From the NCBI GenBank assembly GCA_003215895.1, contig QCJR01000001.1, positions 1-64,000 of the forward strand: a stretch of DNA of 64,000 nucleotides, read 5' to 3'. Source of the stretch: Prochlorococcus sp. AG-409-D14. Lineage in GTDB: Bacteria; Cyanobacteriota; Cyanobacteriia; PCC-6307; Cyanobiaceae. Of this stretch, positions 19,110 to 28,060 are shown piece after piece. The first letter of the stretch is position 1. Every line of letters starts with the position of its first letter. The notes beneath the pieces were generated by a model. That model was not told where the DNA came from. It saw only the letters and a program-made list of their open reading frames with translations, and did no database searches. The position numbers and the translations under genes were made by a program.

Positions 19110-19542
19110 ACCTCATACAAACCTTTAAATCCATTTGATTGATTAGATTTTAAAGGATGAAAAAGCATAGAAAGTGAAATTCCAAATCGTGATTGTGGTG
19201 ACTCAGCTGACTATTTTCAAACAAATTGAATAAGAATTGCAATGTCAATCTCAAACAATCTTTCAATAGGCAATTACAGTCTTTCCGTACAAATTAAGAT
19301 TCCGGGAGCTAATTAGTCTATGAGCCTGAAAAAGCATCAAGTTTTAGTCCTTAGATCTTAGAAAAATAATTTTAACTAATTCGATGAAACTAATGTTTAA
19401 TCTGAAAGTGAGGATTCCTTCCTTTACATAGATGAAAAACTTAACCTCAAGATGGTATTTAGATATTGATCATACAGAGTCTCAAAGCTCTACTTTGACT
19501 AAACTAATTCATTTGCAAATACAGACATGCAAAAGTATCTAA
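19110..19542. other. long intergenic region without recognised content
   Basis: This 433-bp gap separates the histidine kinase start from the rodA stop (both minus strand). I found no convincing ORF, tRNA or known RNA motif. The longest thing seen is a 24-codon plus-strand frame beginning at an ATG near 19241, with nothing to support it. The gap could hold a small RNA or a long leader of the kinase gene. Confidence 0.6.
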
Positions 19543-20814
19543 TCAAAGATTTTTTCTTAATGACTGACCTCGTCTAGAGACAGATAAACATAAGCCCAAA
19601 CTAACAAAATTAACAAATAATGCAGTTCTTCCATAGCTCATGAAAGGCAATGGGATTCCAGTCACAGGGCCTAGACCAATAGTCATAAATATATTCACCA
19701 TAATTTGAAAGATAAACATTGAAGCTACTCCAATAACAATCAAAGATTCAAAATCAGTACGAGCCTCAATCGCTATCTTGATTAGTCGTAAAATTAGAAT
19801 AAAAAATAAAAATAAGACGAAAAAAGTTCCTAAAAAACCTGTCTCTTCTCCAAGAACACTAAAAATGAAGTCAGTATGTTGCTCTGGGATAAATTTTAAT
19901 TTAGTTAATTGGCCTTGCATCAGACCTGATCCGAGTAATCCCCCAGATCCAATCCCTATTTTGCTTTGAAGCATATGATATCCACCACCCAAAGGATCTT
20001 GACTAGGGTCAAGAAAAAGAATTAGTCGATCTCTTTGGTAATCTTTTAAAACAGTTTCCCAAAACCAAGGAGATATTTTCGCTATTAGTGAATGAAAAAA
20101 GACAACAAATAATGTAAATAATTTTTTTTGATTTGGGAAAGACTTATAAGATAAAAAACCAATTATTGGAATCCAAATAAATAATCCAAATTGATATGAG
20201 TATGCTAAAAAACCTGTAAACAAAGTAGCCAAAATAATAAATGCCCATTCATATGGCATTCCTGACCAATACAACATCCCAAGAAGTATGGCTCCAAAAA
20301 CAAGAGATGTCCCAAGGTCGGGTTGTATAAAAACTAAAATCCAAGGCAAAAAGGAAACAAATAAAGGTTTAATTAAATGAGACAACTCAGAAAACCTTTT
20401 TCGATCTAGAATAGAACCCAAAATAAGTATTAAGGTTAATTTAGCAAATTCTGATGGTTGAATATATAAACCTGCAAAACTAAGCCATCTTTGTGCTCCC
20501 AGGGCAGAAGTGCCACTAAAATTTACATATAAAAGTGTTAATATAGTCAATAAATATATGGGTATAGTATATTTTCGTATATCTTGCAAAGGGAATTGAG
20601 CTAAAAAATAAATAATTAAAGACCCTATATAAGCAATAATTGCATGTTGATACCAATCTGTAACCCCAAGATTTCGTTGAGTACTTGCAATTAAAAAGCA
20701 AGATAAATGTACTAAAATTAAAGGTACAATCCAAATAATTAAATCTACATTTTTCCAATTTTTTTTGTTTCTAATTTTTTTTAAGATAGATATTCTATTG
20801 CGACCAAAATCCAT
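19543..20814 (-). CDS. rodA: rod-shape determining SEDS glycosyltransferase RodA
   Basis: A 423-residue polytopic membrane protein of the FtsW/RodA/SpoVE family, which polymerises peptidoglycan glycan strands with a class B PBP. About ten hydrophobic segments are visible. Conserved loops include RWLSFAGLYIQPSEFAKL, FIQPDLGTSL and, near the C-terminus, TGIPLPFMSYGRTALFVNF. The IPEQHTDFIFSVLGEE loop is also typical. RodA is preferred over FtsW on overall pattern. Gap to the upstream mrp gene is 16 bp, suggesting co-transcription. Confidence 0.88.
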   Translation of the reverse strand: MDFGRNRISILKKIRNKKNWKNVDLIIWIVPLILVHLSCFLIASTQRNLGVTDWYQHAIIAYIGSLIIYFLAQFPLQDIRKYTIPIYLLTILTLLYVNFSGTSALGAQRWLSFAGLYIQPSEFAKLTLILILGSILDRKRFSELSHLIKPLFVSFLPWILVFIQPDLGTSLVFGAILLGMLYWSGMPYEWAFIILATLFTGFLAYSYQFGLFIWIPIIGFLSYKSFPNQKKLFTLFVVFFHSLIAKISPWFWETVLKDYQRDRLILFLDPSQDPLGGGYHMLQSKIGIGSGGLLGSGLMQGQLTKLKFIPEQHTDFIFSVLGEETGFLGTFFVLFLFFILILRLIKIAIEARTDFESLIVIGVASMFIFQIMVNIFMTIGLGPVTGIPLPFMSYGRTALFVNFVSLGLCLSVSRRGQSLRKNL

Positions 20815-20830
20815 AATTACTATACAATCA

Positions 20831-21913
20831 CTATTTAACAGCTAATGCATTACATAAAGTTTCAGCAAGTTCTAAAAATACTTTTGCTGTTATTGAATTA
20901 TGAGACGTATGAACAACTGGTAGATCCTTTCCTGTACCAGAAAAAGTATCTGATTCTATGGGTATTTGAGAGAGTAAAGGGACATTATTCTCTTTAGCTA
21001 ATTGATTACCTCCTCCTGCACCAAAAATTTCATATTTTTTTTGTGGCTGATCCGGAGGGATAAAATACGTCATATTTTCGATCACTCCAAGGACAGGTAT
21101 ATTCAGTTGTTTAAACATTGCCAACCCCCTTCTTGAGTCTTGAAGAGATACATTTTGTGGAGTTGTGACTATTATCACACCTGCCATAGGCACTGCCTGA
21201 GCCAAAGAAAGTTGAGCATCTCCTGTCCCGGGAGGTAGATCTACTATTAAAAAATCACGTTCACCCCAAGAGGCTTGATATAAAAATTGCCGAATAATTC
21301 CATTAAGCATTGGGCCACGCCAAATCACTGGCTGGTTTTGATCAATTAATAATCCCATTGAAACCATTCCTATCCCGCATGTCTCAATGGGGATAATCTT
21401 TTGCTCTGGACCCGAACCACTTACTTCAGGAGTGATTTCGCTAACACCAAGCATATAAGGAGTATTTGGTCCATAGATATCAGCATCAAGCAAGCCAACC
21501 TTGAAACCCTTTTGACTAAGAGCACAAGCCAAATTCACTGCAACAGTACTTTTACCGACACCACCTTTACCGCTGCTTATGGCAATAACATTTGTCACTT
21601 TTGGTATTGGGTTTAATCCCTGAGATTGACCACCATGACCTGCTTGACCAATAGGAGACTCCTCAGCACCTGAGGAGTCTCCTATCTCAATTTGTACTTC
21701 CTCTATATCTTCTAATGACTTTATGCTTTCCCTAATATCATTCGCTATTCGACTTCTTTGAGCTAAAGCAAAATTAGGGAGAGTCAGTCTTACAACAATT
21801 TTTGGTGGCTTTACTGAAACTATTTCCAGCCATCCAAGCTCAACAATAGACCGTTTACTTCCGACATCTTTGACTGAATTAAACGCTTTTAAAACCTTCT
21901 CGTTGGTTTCCAT
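20831..21913 (-). CDS. mrp: Mrp/ApbC-family Fe-S cluster carrier ATPase
   Basis: A 360-residue protein with an N-terminal DUF59/MIP18-like domain (about 1-85) and a ParA-type ATPase with deviant Walker A GKGGVGKST at 115-123. Family members carry Fe-S clusters to target proteins; the plastid relative HCF101 serves photosystem I. The CxxC that binds the bridging cluster in E. coli Mrp (after ENMSY) is missing here: the site reads ENMTYFIPPDQPQ. That is also how I remember other cyanobacterial Mrp proteins. Cluster binding must therefore differ from the E. coli form. It lies directly upstream of rodA. Confidence 0.9.
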   Translation of the reverse strand: METNEKVLKAFNSVKDVGSKRSIVELGWLEIVSVKPPKIVVRLTLPNFALAQRSRIANDIRESIKSLEDIEEVQIEIGDSSGAEESPIGQAGHGGQSQGLNPIPKVTNVIAISSGKGGVGKSTVAVNLACALSQKGFKVGLLDADIYGPNTPYMLGVSEITPEVSGSGPEQKIIPIETCGIGMVSMGLLIDQNQPVIWRGPMLNGIIRQFLYQASWGERDFLIVDLPPGTGDAQLSLAQAVPMAGVIIVTTPQNVSLQDSRRGLAMFKQLNIPVLGVIENMTYFIPPDQPQKKYEIFGAGGGNQLAKENNVPLLSQIPIESDTFSGTGKDLPVVHTSHNSITAKVFLELAETLCNALAVK

Positions 21914-22093
21914 TCTTAATTTCTATTACATTCGATGATAGTAAAAAAATCGACAGATTTTCCACCTAATTATCGAATGATATTGACTTTAGTAATAAGT
22001 AAAAAATATTTGCAATACAAACTTTTCCAATATTGATGTGAAATTTGCATCATTTGAAAGTATTTTTTTAAAGAAAGCAAAATACAAGCAATT

Positions 22094-23140
22094 TTGTCCT
22101 CCTTACAAGATCAAGCCAATTTACCGGCAAAAAACTCAAGAGAGCGAGCCAAAAAGCTTGTTTTAAGTCTTCAAGATGAAATTTGTGCTGGCTTGGAGGC
22201 TATCGATGAAGAAGGTAAATTCCTAGAAGAATCTTGGGAGAGACCAGAGGGTGGGGGTGGACGCTCAAGAGTCTTGAAAAACGGAAAAATCTTTGAACAA
22301 GGAGGTGTGAATTTTTCTGAAGTACATGGCAATGAACTTCCACCCTCAATCATTAACCAAAGGCCAGAAGCAAAAGGTCACTCTTGGTTTGCTACAGGAA
22401 CCTCAATGGTTCTTCACCCCAAAAGTCCCTATATCCCAACTGTTCATCTTAATTACAGATATTTCGAAGCAGGTCCTGTTTGGTGGTTTGGGGGAGGGGC
22501 TGATTTAACCCCTTTCTATCCATATCTCTCTGACACTCGTCACTTTCATTCATGCCATAAAGCTGCATGTGACAAAATCAACAAAGATCTTCATAAGGTT
22601 TTCAAACCTTGGTGTGACGAATATTTTTTTCTAAAACATCGAAACGAGACAAGAGGAGTTGGAGGTATTTTTTATGACTATCAAGATGGATCAGGCTTGC
22701 TTTATAAAGGACAAAATGCCGATGGGAAGGCATCTAACATTTCACAAAAGTTAGGGAACTTCTCTTTGAGTTGGGAAAATCTTTTTTCACTTGCCAAAGC
22801 ATGCGGGCAGGCATTTCTACCCTCCTATGAGCCAATAATAAAAAAGCGAAAAAATCAAAGCTATTCAACAAAAGAAAGAGACTTTCAGCTTTATAGGAGA
22901 GGTAGATATGCTGAGTTTAATTTAGTATGGGATAGAGGAACCATTTTTGGATTACAAACCAATGGAAGAACAGAGTCAATATTGATGTCATTACCGCCCT
23001 TAGCAAGATGGGAATATGGGTATAAGCCAAAAGAAAACTCACGCGAGGCCTTATTAACAGATTTATTTACTAAGCCTCAAGATTGGTTTACAGATCAATC
23101 TCTCGAAGAAAGGTGTTCAGCTCATCAAGCATTGGATTAG
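22094..23140 (+). CDS. hemF: oxygen-dependent coproporphyrinogen III oxidase
   Basis: A 348-residue HemF, which decarboxylates coproporphyrinogen III to protoporphyrinogen IX in heme and chlorophyll synthesis, using O2. Signatures are [57 protein letters not shown] and [10 protein letters not shown]. Near the C-terminus [16 protein letters not shown] is typical. The start is a TTG at 22094; no ATG lies between it and the previous in-frame stop region, and the reading matches the usual HemF beginning. The 180-bp region shared with the divergent mrp holds a possible TTGACT -35 element. Confidence 0.95.
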   Translation: MSSLQDQANLPAKNSRERAKKLVLSLQDEICAGLEAIDEEGKFLEESWERPEGGGGRSRVLKNGKIFEQGGVNFSEVHGNELPPSIINQRPEAKGHSWFATGTSMVLHPKSPYIPTVHLNYRYFEAGPVWWFGGGADLTPFYPYLSDTRHFHSCHKAACDKINKDLHKVFKPWCDEYFFLKHRNETRGVGGIFYDYQDGSGLLYKGQNADGKASNISQKLGNFSLSWENLFSLAKACGQAFLPSYEPIIKKRKNQSYSTKERDFQLYRRGRYAEFNLVWDRGTIFGLQTNGRTESILMSLPPLARWEYGYKPKENSREALLTDLFTKPQDWFTDQSLEERCSAHQALD

Positions 23141-23151
23141 TTAATGCTCAG

Positions 23152-23907
23152 CTAGATTGTTCCATTTAAAAAAGCCTGAATTATTTCATTTGCAAGGAGC
23201 TTTATTGTCTTTCGCCTGGTTTTTAAATTTCTGAGATTTTTTTCTAATAAACCCTCTAATTTCCCAATTTCAAGAATCCTTATTTGCCTTCTTGGAGCAC
23301 CTAAACCTCCTCGAAATGAGACAGGGAACCGTCCAAATGTTCTTGCAATTGACTCGTCTATTTTATTTGGCGTCTCAGAAAAAGGAGGGATCAATCCTGC
23401 GCCAACTCCATACTTACCGTATGCATCAAAATGAATTTCAATAGCATAACCACCACGTTTGGCAAATTTACTTCCTACTGACCAATTAGTTCTTGGATCA
23501 TTAGCATCATCTATATTTCTTATTTCTGGGTCATAAGATCTAATATTTAAACCTTTCTTTTTGCCAAGTTGAACAATTGATTCTTGTAATTTTAAATTCC
23601 AAAAAAGTTCATCACTAATTTCAGGATCCATTGGCTTCAAACCAAACTTATGAACAGCTTCGCCCGGTGTACCAGCACCAGCTAACCCCTGAGAGTCTGC
23701 ATGGCCAGCTAATATTAAAATAGGGATATTTTTATCTACATCTAAAATACCAACCCAAGTTGCGGGGAGATTGGAGCTTTCACCAATGATCAGATCAAGA
23801 TTTGCAGCAATATTTAAATTCCTAGCGGAAAAAAGTTGATAAAAATAAAAAAAGGTAATTAAAAATATTATTAATTTTAAAATATTTAATAATTTTTTTG
23901 CCACCAC
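23152..23907 (-). CDS. N-acetylmuramoyl-L-alanine amidase-like secreted/anchored protein
   Basis: A 251-residue protein with an N-terminal hydrophobic segment (residues about 5-28, IFLITFFYFYQLF) that could be a signal anchor. The rest shows the order expected for an amidase_3-type zinc fold: a strand with ILAGHADSQG and later AIEIHFDAYGK, where His/Glu/His ligands would lie. The match to family motifs is only partial, so activity is uncertain. It follows the CCB-like gene by 9 bp and may be co-transcribed with it. If correct, it acts on the cell wall. Confidence 0.5.
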   Translation of the reverse strand: MVAKKLLNILKLIIFLITFFYFYQLFSARNLNIAANLDLIIGESSNLPATWVGILDVDKNIPILILAGHADSQGLAGAGTPGEAVHKFGLKPMDPEISDELFWNLKLQESIVQLGKKKGLNIRSYDPEIRNIDDANDPRTNWSVGSKFAKRGGYAIEIHFDAYGKYGVGAGLIPPFSETPNKIDESIARTFGRFPVSFRGGLGAPRRQIRILEIGKLEGLLEKNLRNLKTRRKTIKLLANEIIQAFLNGTI

Positions 23908-23916
23908 AAATACTAA

Positions 23917-24474
23917 TTAAATAGGGGAAGAAAGTAGAGAGTTTTCACTACTTAACTCAAGACTTTCAGACAATTCCAACTGAATTGCTATAAGCTCATC
24001 ACGATGGGCTCTGATTCGTAAAATACTGATATCAGAAAGCTCTGAACTTAATAACTTAACTTCTAATGATTCCTCTCGATTGGATCTAACACGATAAATA
24101 ATTCCAGCTAGAGGTGCACCAATCGCGGCCAGTAGCAAAGGCCACCAACTCAAAAAAGGATAAAGCTGAATAAGAACAAGACCTAAACAGGCTGAGCCCA
24201 GTCCTCCGAGGCAAGATAAAAAGATCACCAAAAAAGAACTAGAAGCAACATTGCCATTAAAGATCAACAATTTCTCTTCAGCATTTCCTCCATTTTTTTT
24301 CCAACCACGTTCTTCCAACCAAATACTGATACCTTTTAAAACTTCCAGAGGAGGCAAAGGAGACTGAACATCTACAACTGTTGTGCGGTCCTTACTTGCA
24401 GCTCGCAGAAAAAAAACCAAACCTATCGCCAATAGGATAGTGAGCAATAAAGTTGAGGAGAATGCAGATTGCAT
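23917..24474 (-). CDS. CCB2/CCB4-like cytochrome b6f assembly protein
   Basis: A 185-residue protein with one hydrophobic segment at the N-terminus (LLLTILLAIGLVFFLRAASKD) and two in the middle (about 75-120). Layout and sequence feel match the CCB2/CCB4 family (cofactor assembly of complex C), which helps attach heme ci to cytochrome b6. The plastid homologues act as paired factors. This is a recognition of overall pattern rather than a single motif, so confidence is moderate. It lies just upstream of the amidase-like gene on the minus strand. Confidence 0.62.
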   Translation of the reverse strand: MQSAFSSTLLLTILLAIGLVFFLRAASKDRTTVVDVQSPLPPLEVLKGISIWLEERGWKKNGGNAEEKLLIFNGNVASSSFLVIFLSCLGGLGSACLGLVLIQLYPFLSWWPLLLAAIGAPLAGIIYRVRSNREESLEVKLLSSELSDISILRIRAHRDELIAIQLELSESLELSSENSLLSSPI

Positions 24475-24658
24475 CTCAAAAATACGATCCCTTTTATTTT
24501 AATTGTTCTGGGAACCATAGCTACAAAAGTGAGCTTAAAGAATTAAAAGATCTTAGAAAAAATAAAATCGTTGAATTACTAAATATTTTCATCATTTGAG
24601 GTATTAGAATTAGATCATAAAGAAATTCTTGATTAATCAAATTACTATTAACTTTATT

Positions 24659-25303
24659 ATGACCAAAAAACTTGATGAACCCGCGACTTTCAAGGTCTTT
24701 GATAAAGACATAGACAATGAAACAGAAATTGCATTAAGCGCATCTTTAGCTTTAGCAGTTGATACCGAAGCCATGGGATTAATTCATGGTAGAGACAGGC
24801 TATGTTTAATACAAATATGTGATGAATTTGATAATGTTATTTGTATTCGTATAGAACGAAATCAATATTCAGCACCACACTTAAAAACCATTCTTGAGAA
24901 AAAAACAATTGAAAAAGTCTTTCATTTTGCAAGATTTGATGTTGCTGCCTTAGCAAGTAATTTAAATATTGAGGTTAATCCAATTTTTTGTACAAAAATC
25001 GCAAGTAAAATAGGAAGAACTTACAGTCCTAGGCATGGATTGAAAGAAGTTATTATGGAGACTGTTGGAGTGGAATTAGATAAACAAGCTCAAAGCAGTG
25101 ACTGGGGAACAGTTGGAGATTTAACTCAAAAACAACTTATCTACGCAGCAAATGATGTTAGATATTTACTAGGAGCAAAGCACAAACTGGAAAAGATGTT
25201 GAAACGTGAAGAAAGATGGGAATTAGCAAAAAAATGTTTCGAATGTATACCAGTTTTGTCCGAGCTTGATAGAAGACGATTTACGAATATTTTTGATCAT
25301 TAA
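24659..25303 (+). CDS. rnd: ribonuclease D-like 3'-5' exonuclease
   Basis: A 214-residue protein containing only the DEDD exonuclease domain. Motif I is AVDTEAMGL, motif II HFARFDVAAL, and motif III YAANDVRYLL (DEDDy type with the expected Tyr/Asp). The HRDC domains of E. coli RNase D are absent, as usual in cyanobacteria. It likely trims tRNA or other RNA 3' ends. I use the ATG at 24659; a TTG at 24629 would add ten residues with no support. Confidence 0.88.
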   Translation: MTKKLDEPATFKVFDKDIDNETEIALSASLALAVDTEAMGLIHGRDRLCLIQICDEFDNVICIRIERNQYSAPHLKTILEKKTIEKVFHFARFDVAALASNLNIEVNPIFCTKIASKIGRTYSPRHGLKEVIMETVGVELDKQAQSSDWGTVGDLTQKQLIYAANDVRYLLGAKHKLEKMLKREERWELAKKCFECIPVLSELDRRRFTNIFDH

Positions 25304-25324
25304 TTTTTTCAACATAAAGATCTA

Positions 25325-25594
25325 TTAATCCTCAAGCATAAAATTCTCCTCTTCTTTTAAAGCCTTCAATAATTGATCAAATGATGCAGAGGCCGATAAA
25401 CTTTGTTGTTCATCCTCATTTAAAGTTTGCGCAAAGATCTTTTGAGCAATTTCTTTTCTCGATTGCAAATCTTTTTTTCCTTCTTTAGCTGCAGCGACCT
25501 CTACTTTTCGTCGAGCGGCTGAAATACTAATACTTAAAGAAGATGCTAACTGAGCACAAATTTTAAGATAGTCATGATCTTCAATTAGTGGCAT
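25325..25594 (-). CDS. small conserved-type hypothetical protein
   Basis: An 89-residue, highly charged, helical protein without a membrane segment. The first third (ICAQLASSLSISISAARRKVEVAAAKEG) looks like a helix-turn-helix-like pair, and the last third is acidic (KALKEEENFMLED). I do not recognise a family. It is convergent with rnd (21-bp gap) and lies downstream of the LpxB-related gene on the same strand. Codon use and A/T content look like the neighbours. Confidence 0.7.
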   Translation of the reverse strand: MPLIEDHDYLKICAQLASSLSISISAARRKVEVAAAKEGKKDLQSRKEIAQKIFAQTLNEDEQQSLSASASFDQLLKALKEEENFMLED

Positions 25595-25651
25595 ATGCAG
25601 AAGCTCGAATAGAAAATCTTCATAAAAAATTTTCTACTAGATTACACCCCA

Positions 25652-26872
25652 CTATAAACTGTTCGACAAGCGAGTAAAAATACTATGGGCTATAGCATGA
25701 CTTCCACCCTCGGGTCCCATTCTTTTAGCCCCTCTTAAACCAATACTTTCTCTATCAAAATTAGAATTCAGCAAAAACCCTACTTTTTTCGCAAGAGTTT
25801 CATAACCCTTAGCAATAGCCACCGAACCTCCTAATAAACGACTTTGACGCTTAGCAAAATTGTAATTAAATTGATGGCCTTTCCCTGGCAAGGACACACA
25901 TGGGATACCTAAACCTACTAATTGTTCTGTTGCTGTACCTGCATTAGCTACTCCAACTTCTCCCCAATTAGCCCAACAAGAAAATTGGTTAAAACCAATC
26001 AATATAAGTAATGAGTTTTTTTTCCATATTTCTGAAATACCATTTTCATCTATTGACTGATAACTAGGTTTAAAGCCTAAGTCAATCAATATAAATTCTA
26101 TTTTTTTTCTCATAGTATAAGAACTTAAAGGCACAAATACTGCAATGGAAGATGTAAGTTGAATAAACTGGATTGCAGTTAAAAGTTTTTTAAAATTCTG
26201 ATACGCCTCAGGTAAACGACTTCCACATAACAAAATCAAACGTCTATATTTTTTAAAGGCATAAGGACATTCTCTCTTAGAAATTCCATCCATCATTGGA
26301 TTCCCAAGAGACACTGCCTTTACACCATGATTTCTCAAACCTCTAGCAGTAATCTTGTCCCTCACTGCAACCATACAACAACGACTAGATCGCATCAACC
26401 AATATTCCCACGGATCCCACTCAGTTCCTTTCAATTTATGATAAAAATCACTCAAAGCAGATCTTGGCCCACTCGCCCATGTGTAATCACTTTTAGGGGT
26501 GCCGATAAAAAAATAATTTGCCCCACTAGCCCATGCAAAAAAAAGAGGCAATAAATCTCCTACTGCAACAATAATTCTTCCTTCTTTGGCTGATCTATGA
26601 ATCAAAGTCCATTGCCTCCAGAGACTTCCCAATAATCCAGCTTTTAAATCTAAAACCAAACCACTAAAACTCTGATTGCTAAACCCTCCGCTAGGCAAAA
26701 ATGTTGAGGTGCCAATCTTGACAAGCCAACCATGTTTTACAAGCGTTGAAAATGCTTTCCCATCCCCAACCATCGGGAGAACTTCATGGGAGATATCTGG
26801 ATTAATTTCATGGAGAGCTTCTATAACTCTGCAAGCAATCGTGTCTTCTCCATGTCCATTACACAGAAACAA
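25652..26872 (-). CDS. lipid-A-disaccharide synthase-related glycosyltransferase
   Basis: A 406-residue protein of the cyanobacterial LpxB-related family, with an N-terminal CNGHGEDTIACR loop, a middle GNPMMDG and a C-terminal GTATEQLVGLGIPCVSLPGKGHQFN sugar-nucleotide-binding region. True LpxB makes lipid A disaccharide; the role of this paralogue is unknown. The open frame extends to 27076, but that extension is the antisense of tRNA-Cys and gives the artefact RFELGIKDLQSSALPLGH. I therefore start at TTG 26872, giving MFLCNGHGED. Other rare starts just upstream (ATT) cannot be excluded. Confidence 0.75.
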   Translation of the reverse strand: MFLCNGHGEDTIACRVIEALHEINPDISHEVLPMVGDGKAFSTLVKHGWLVKIGTSTFLPSGGFSNQSFSGLVLDLKAGLLGSLWRQWTLIHRSAKEGRIIVAVGDLLPLFFAWASGANYFFIGTPKSDYTWASGPRSALSDFYHKLKGTEWDPWEYWLMRSSRCCMVAVRDKITARGLRNHGVKAVSLGNPMMDGISKRECPYAFKKYRRLILLCGSRLPEAYQNFKKLLTAIQFIQLTSSIAVFVPLSSYTMRKKIEFILIDLGFKPSYQSIDENGISEIWKKNSLLILIGFNQFSCWANWGEVGVANAGTATEQLVGLGIPCVSLPGKGHQFNYNFAKRQSRLLGGSVAIAKGYETLAKKVGFLLNSNFDRESIGLRGAKRMGPEGGSHAIAHSIFTRLSNSL

Positions 26873-26929
26873 AAGCTTTTGTTCGCCTTGACTGATACGA
26901 TTTGAATTGGAAATGGGAATTTCATTTTC

Positions 26930-27000
26930 GGCGGCATGGCCAAGTGGTAAGGCAGAGGATTGCAAATCCTTTATCCCCAGTTCGAATCTGGGTGCCGCCT
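26930..27000 (+). tRNA. tRNA-Cys (anticodon GCA)
   Basis: A 71-nt cloverleaf with acceptor GGCGGCA/TGCCGCC (7 bp) and discriminator T, which is typical of tRNA-Cys. The anticodon stem GAGGA/TCCTT encloses TTGCAAA with anticodon GCA, and the T-loop is AGTTCGAATCT. CCA is not encoded. Confidence 0.96.
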
Positions 27001-27340
27001 TGATTATTTTTCTTTTAGTTTTTCTAAGGAACCCTGCCAGCAAAATACTCCATGTGTAGCGAGTGGCAAGTTTCAAGAAGGCTCAGAATTTAATAAATTG
27101 ATTTTGATACTAGATCTGAATATTGATCATATATCCATTCTTACAGTTACCCTCTAAAAGAACCACTAGCAAAAAGCTTGTGGACAATCATTATGACAAA
27201 TATTTACATCCTATTTTCAATACTTGATTGAATATTTTTGTCCATGTTGTGAAGGTTTTTTTTCATTACAATTAAACAGAAGGATTCACATAGAAACATT
27301 ATTCATGAATTAATATTAATCATATTAACCAATAAGAACA
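27001..27340. other. intergenic region without recognised content
   Basis: These 340 bp between tRNA-Cys and the next gene are very AT-rich, with many stops in all frames. I saw no ORF with a supporting ribosome site, no tRNA and no hairpin plus T-tract. It probably holds the promoter of the downstream hypothetical gene. Confidence 0.55.
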
Positions 27341-27772
27341 GTGACTGATCAAATTGAATTCAGTTCTTTTTATAAATTATTAAATTCAATAAAGGAAGGT
27401 GAATCTCAACAAATATCTTTACTAGATGAAAAAATTAATGAATTCAAAAATGGTGATAACTCAAAAAGTTTTCTTGATGAATTAGGATCTCTTTATCTCT
27501 CTATAGGTATAACAGAATTATATAATTTCACGAATACAAGAGATCTCAAAGAAATTGGACTCATCGATAAAGAAGGATGGGAAACTTTATCTTCTAAAAA
27601 TCAACAAGAACTACCTGTATACCTGGCAAATAAAATGATTGAGTACATTAAAGACAATAAAAAAGTAAAAGAAATGTCCATTAAATGGAATACAAGAGAA
27701 GGGGAAATAAGAAAGCACATAACAAAAATGGCAAGATATATAACCGAAGGAATTATTGATGTAATTGAATAG
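27341..27772 (+). CDS. hypothetical protein, all-helical
   Basis: A 143-residue, AT-rich gene starting at GTG. I do not recognise it. The product is acidic to neutral, predicted mostly helical, and has no membrane segment or cysteine. The C-terminal third (MSIKWNTREGEIRKHITKMARYITEGI) has the spacing of a helix-turn-helix but no clear family match. It is flanked by AT-rich gaps and by the small Cys-rich gene on the opposite strand. It could be a lineage-specific accessory gene. The start codon is uncertain because no strong Shine-Dalgarno is visible. Confidence 0.65.
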   Translation: MTDQIEFSSFYKLLNSIKEGESQQISLLDEKINEFKNGDNSKSFLDELGSLYLSIGITELYNFTNTRDLKEIGLIDKEGWETLSSKNQQELPVYLANKMIEYIKDNKKVKEMSIKWNTREGEIRKHITKMARYITEGIIDVIE

Positions 27773-27830
27773 TATAAAATATATAGTAATGCTTTATGTA
27801 AAAAATATATTTAATACTTTTAGATATAAA

Positions 27831-28010
27831 TTAATAATCATTATCTGCCACACAAATACCTAAACATCTTATGCCATTACTAGAAGTTCTGCCACAATGA
27901 TTACATAGAACTTTTTCTTGTTGAACTTTACCTTCTTTGTCTTTATGATTTTCTTCACTACTGTGCGTTTTTTTTAAAGAAGAATCTTTAAAACTATTTA
28001 TTTGATTCAT
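27831..28010 (-). CDS. 59-residue Cys-rich small protein (possible zinc ribbon knuckle)
   Basis: A short frame runs from ATG 28010 to TAA 27831. The first 32 residues are charged and Lys/Glu/Ser-rich. The C-terminal half has two Cys pairs, C36xxC39 (CNHCG) and C49xxxC53 (CLGIC), ending in ADNDY. The arrangement suggests a small metal-binding fold. It resembles small proteins found in marine picocyanobacteria, but I cannot name a family. It lies between the hypothetical gene at 27341 and the aldo/keto reductase, on the opposite strand to both. Frame quality and the Cys pattern support coding. Confidence 0.72.
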   Translation of the reverse strand: MNQINSFKDSSLKKTHSSEENHKDKEGKVQQEKVLCNHCGRTSSNGIRCLGICVADNDY

Positions 28011-28060
28011 GTAAGATAATGTTATTAGTTTTCTTTATTTGACAAAACATAAATGAAGTC

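Noticed and set aside
19240..19320. 24-codon plus-strand frame in the long gap
   Set aside because: It is too short, has no Shine-Dalgarno and no known counterpart.
22094..22353. 60-codon minus-strand frame in hemF
   Set aside because: It is the antisense of the conserved HemF N-terminus.
26960..27157. 65-codon plus-strand frame after tRNA-Cys
   Set aside because: It begins inside the tRNA, and the rest has no ribosome site or recognisable content.
27001..28060. Genomic island beside tRNA-Cys
   Set aside because: No integrase, no repeat of the tRNA 3' end and only two small orphan genes are seen, so an island cannot be claimed.
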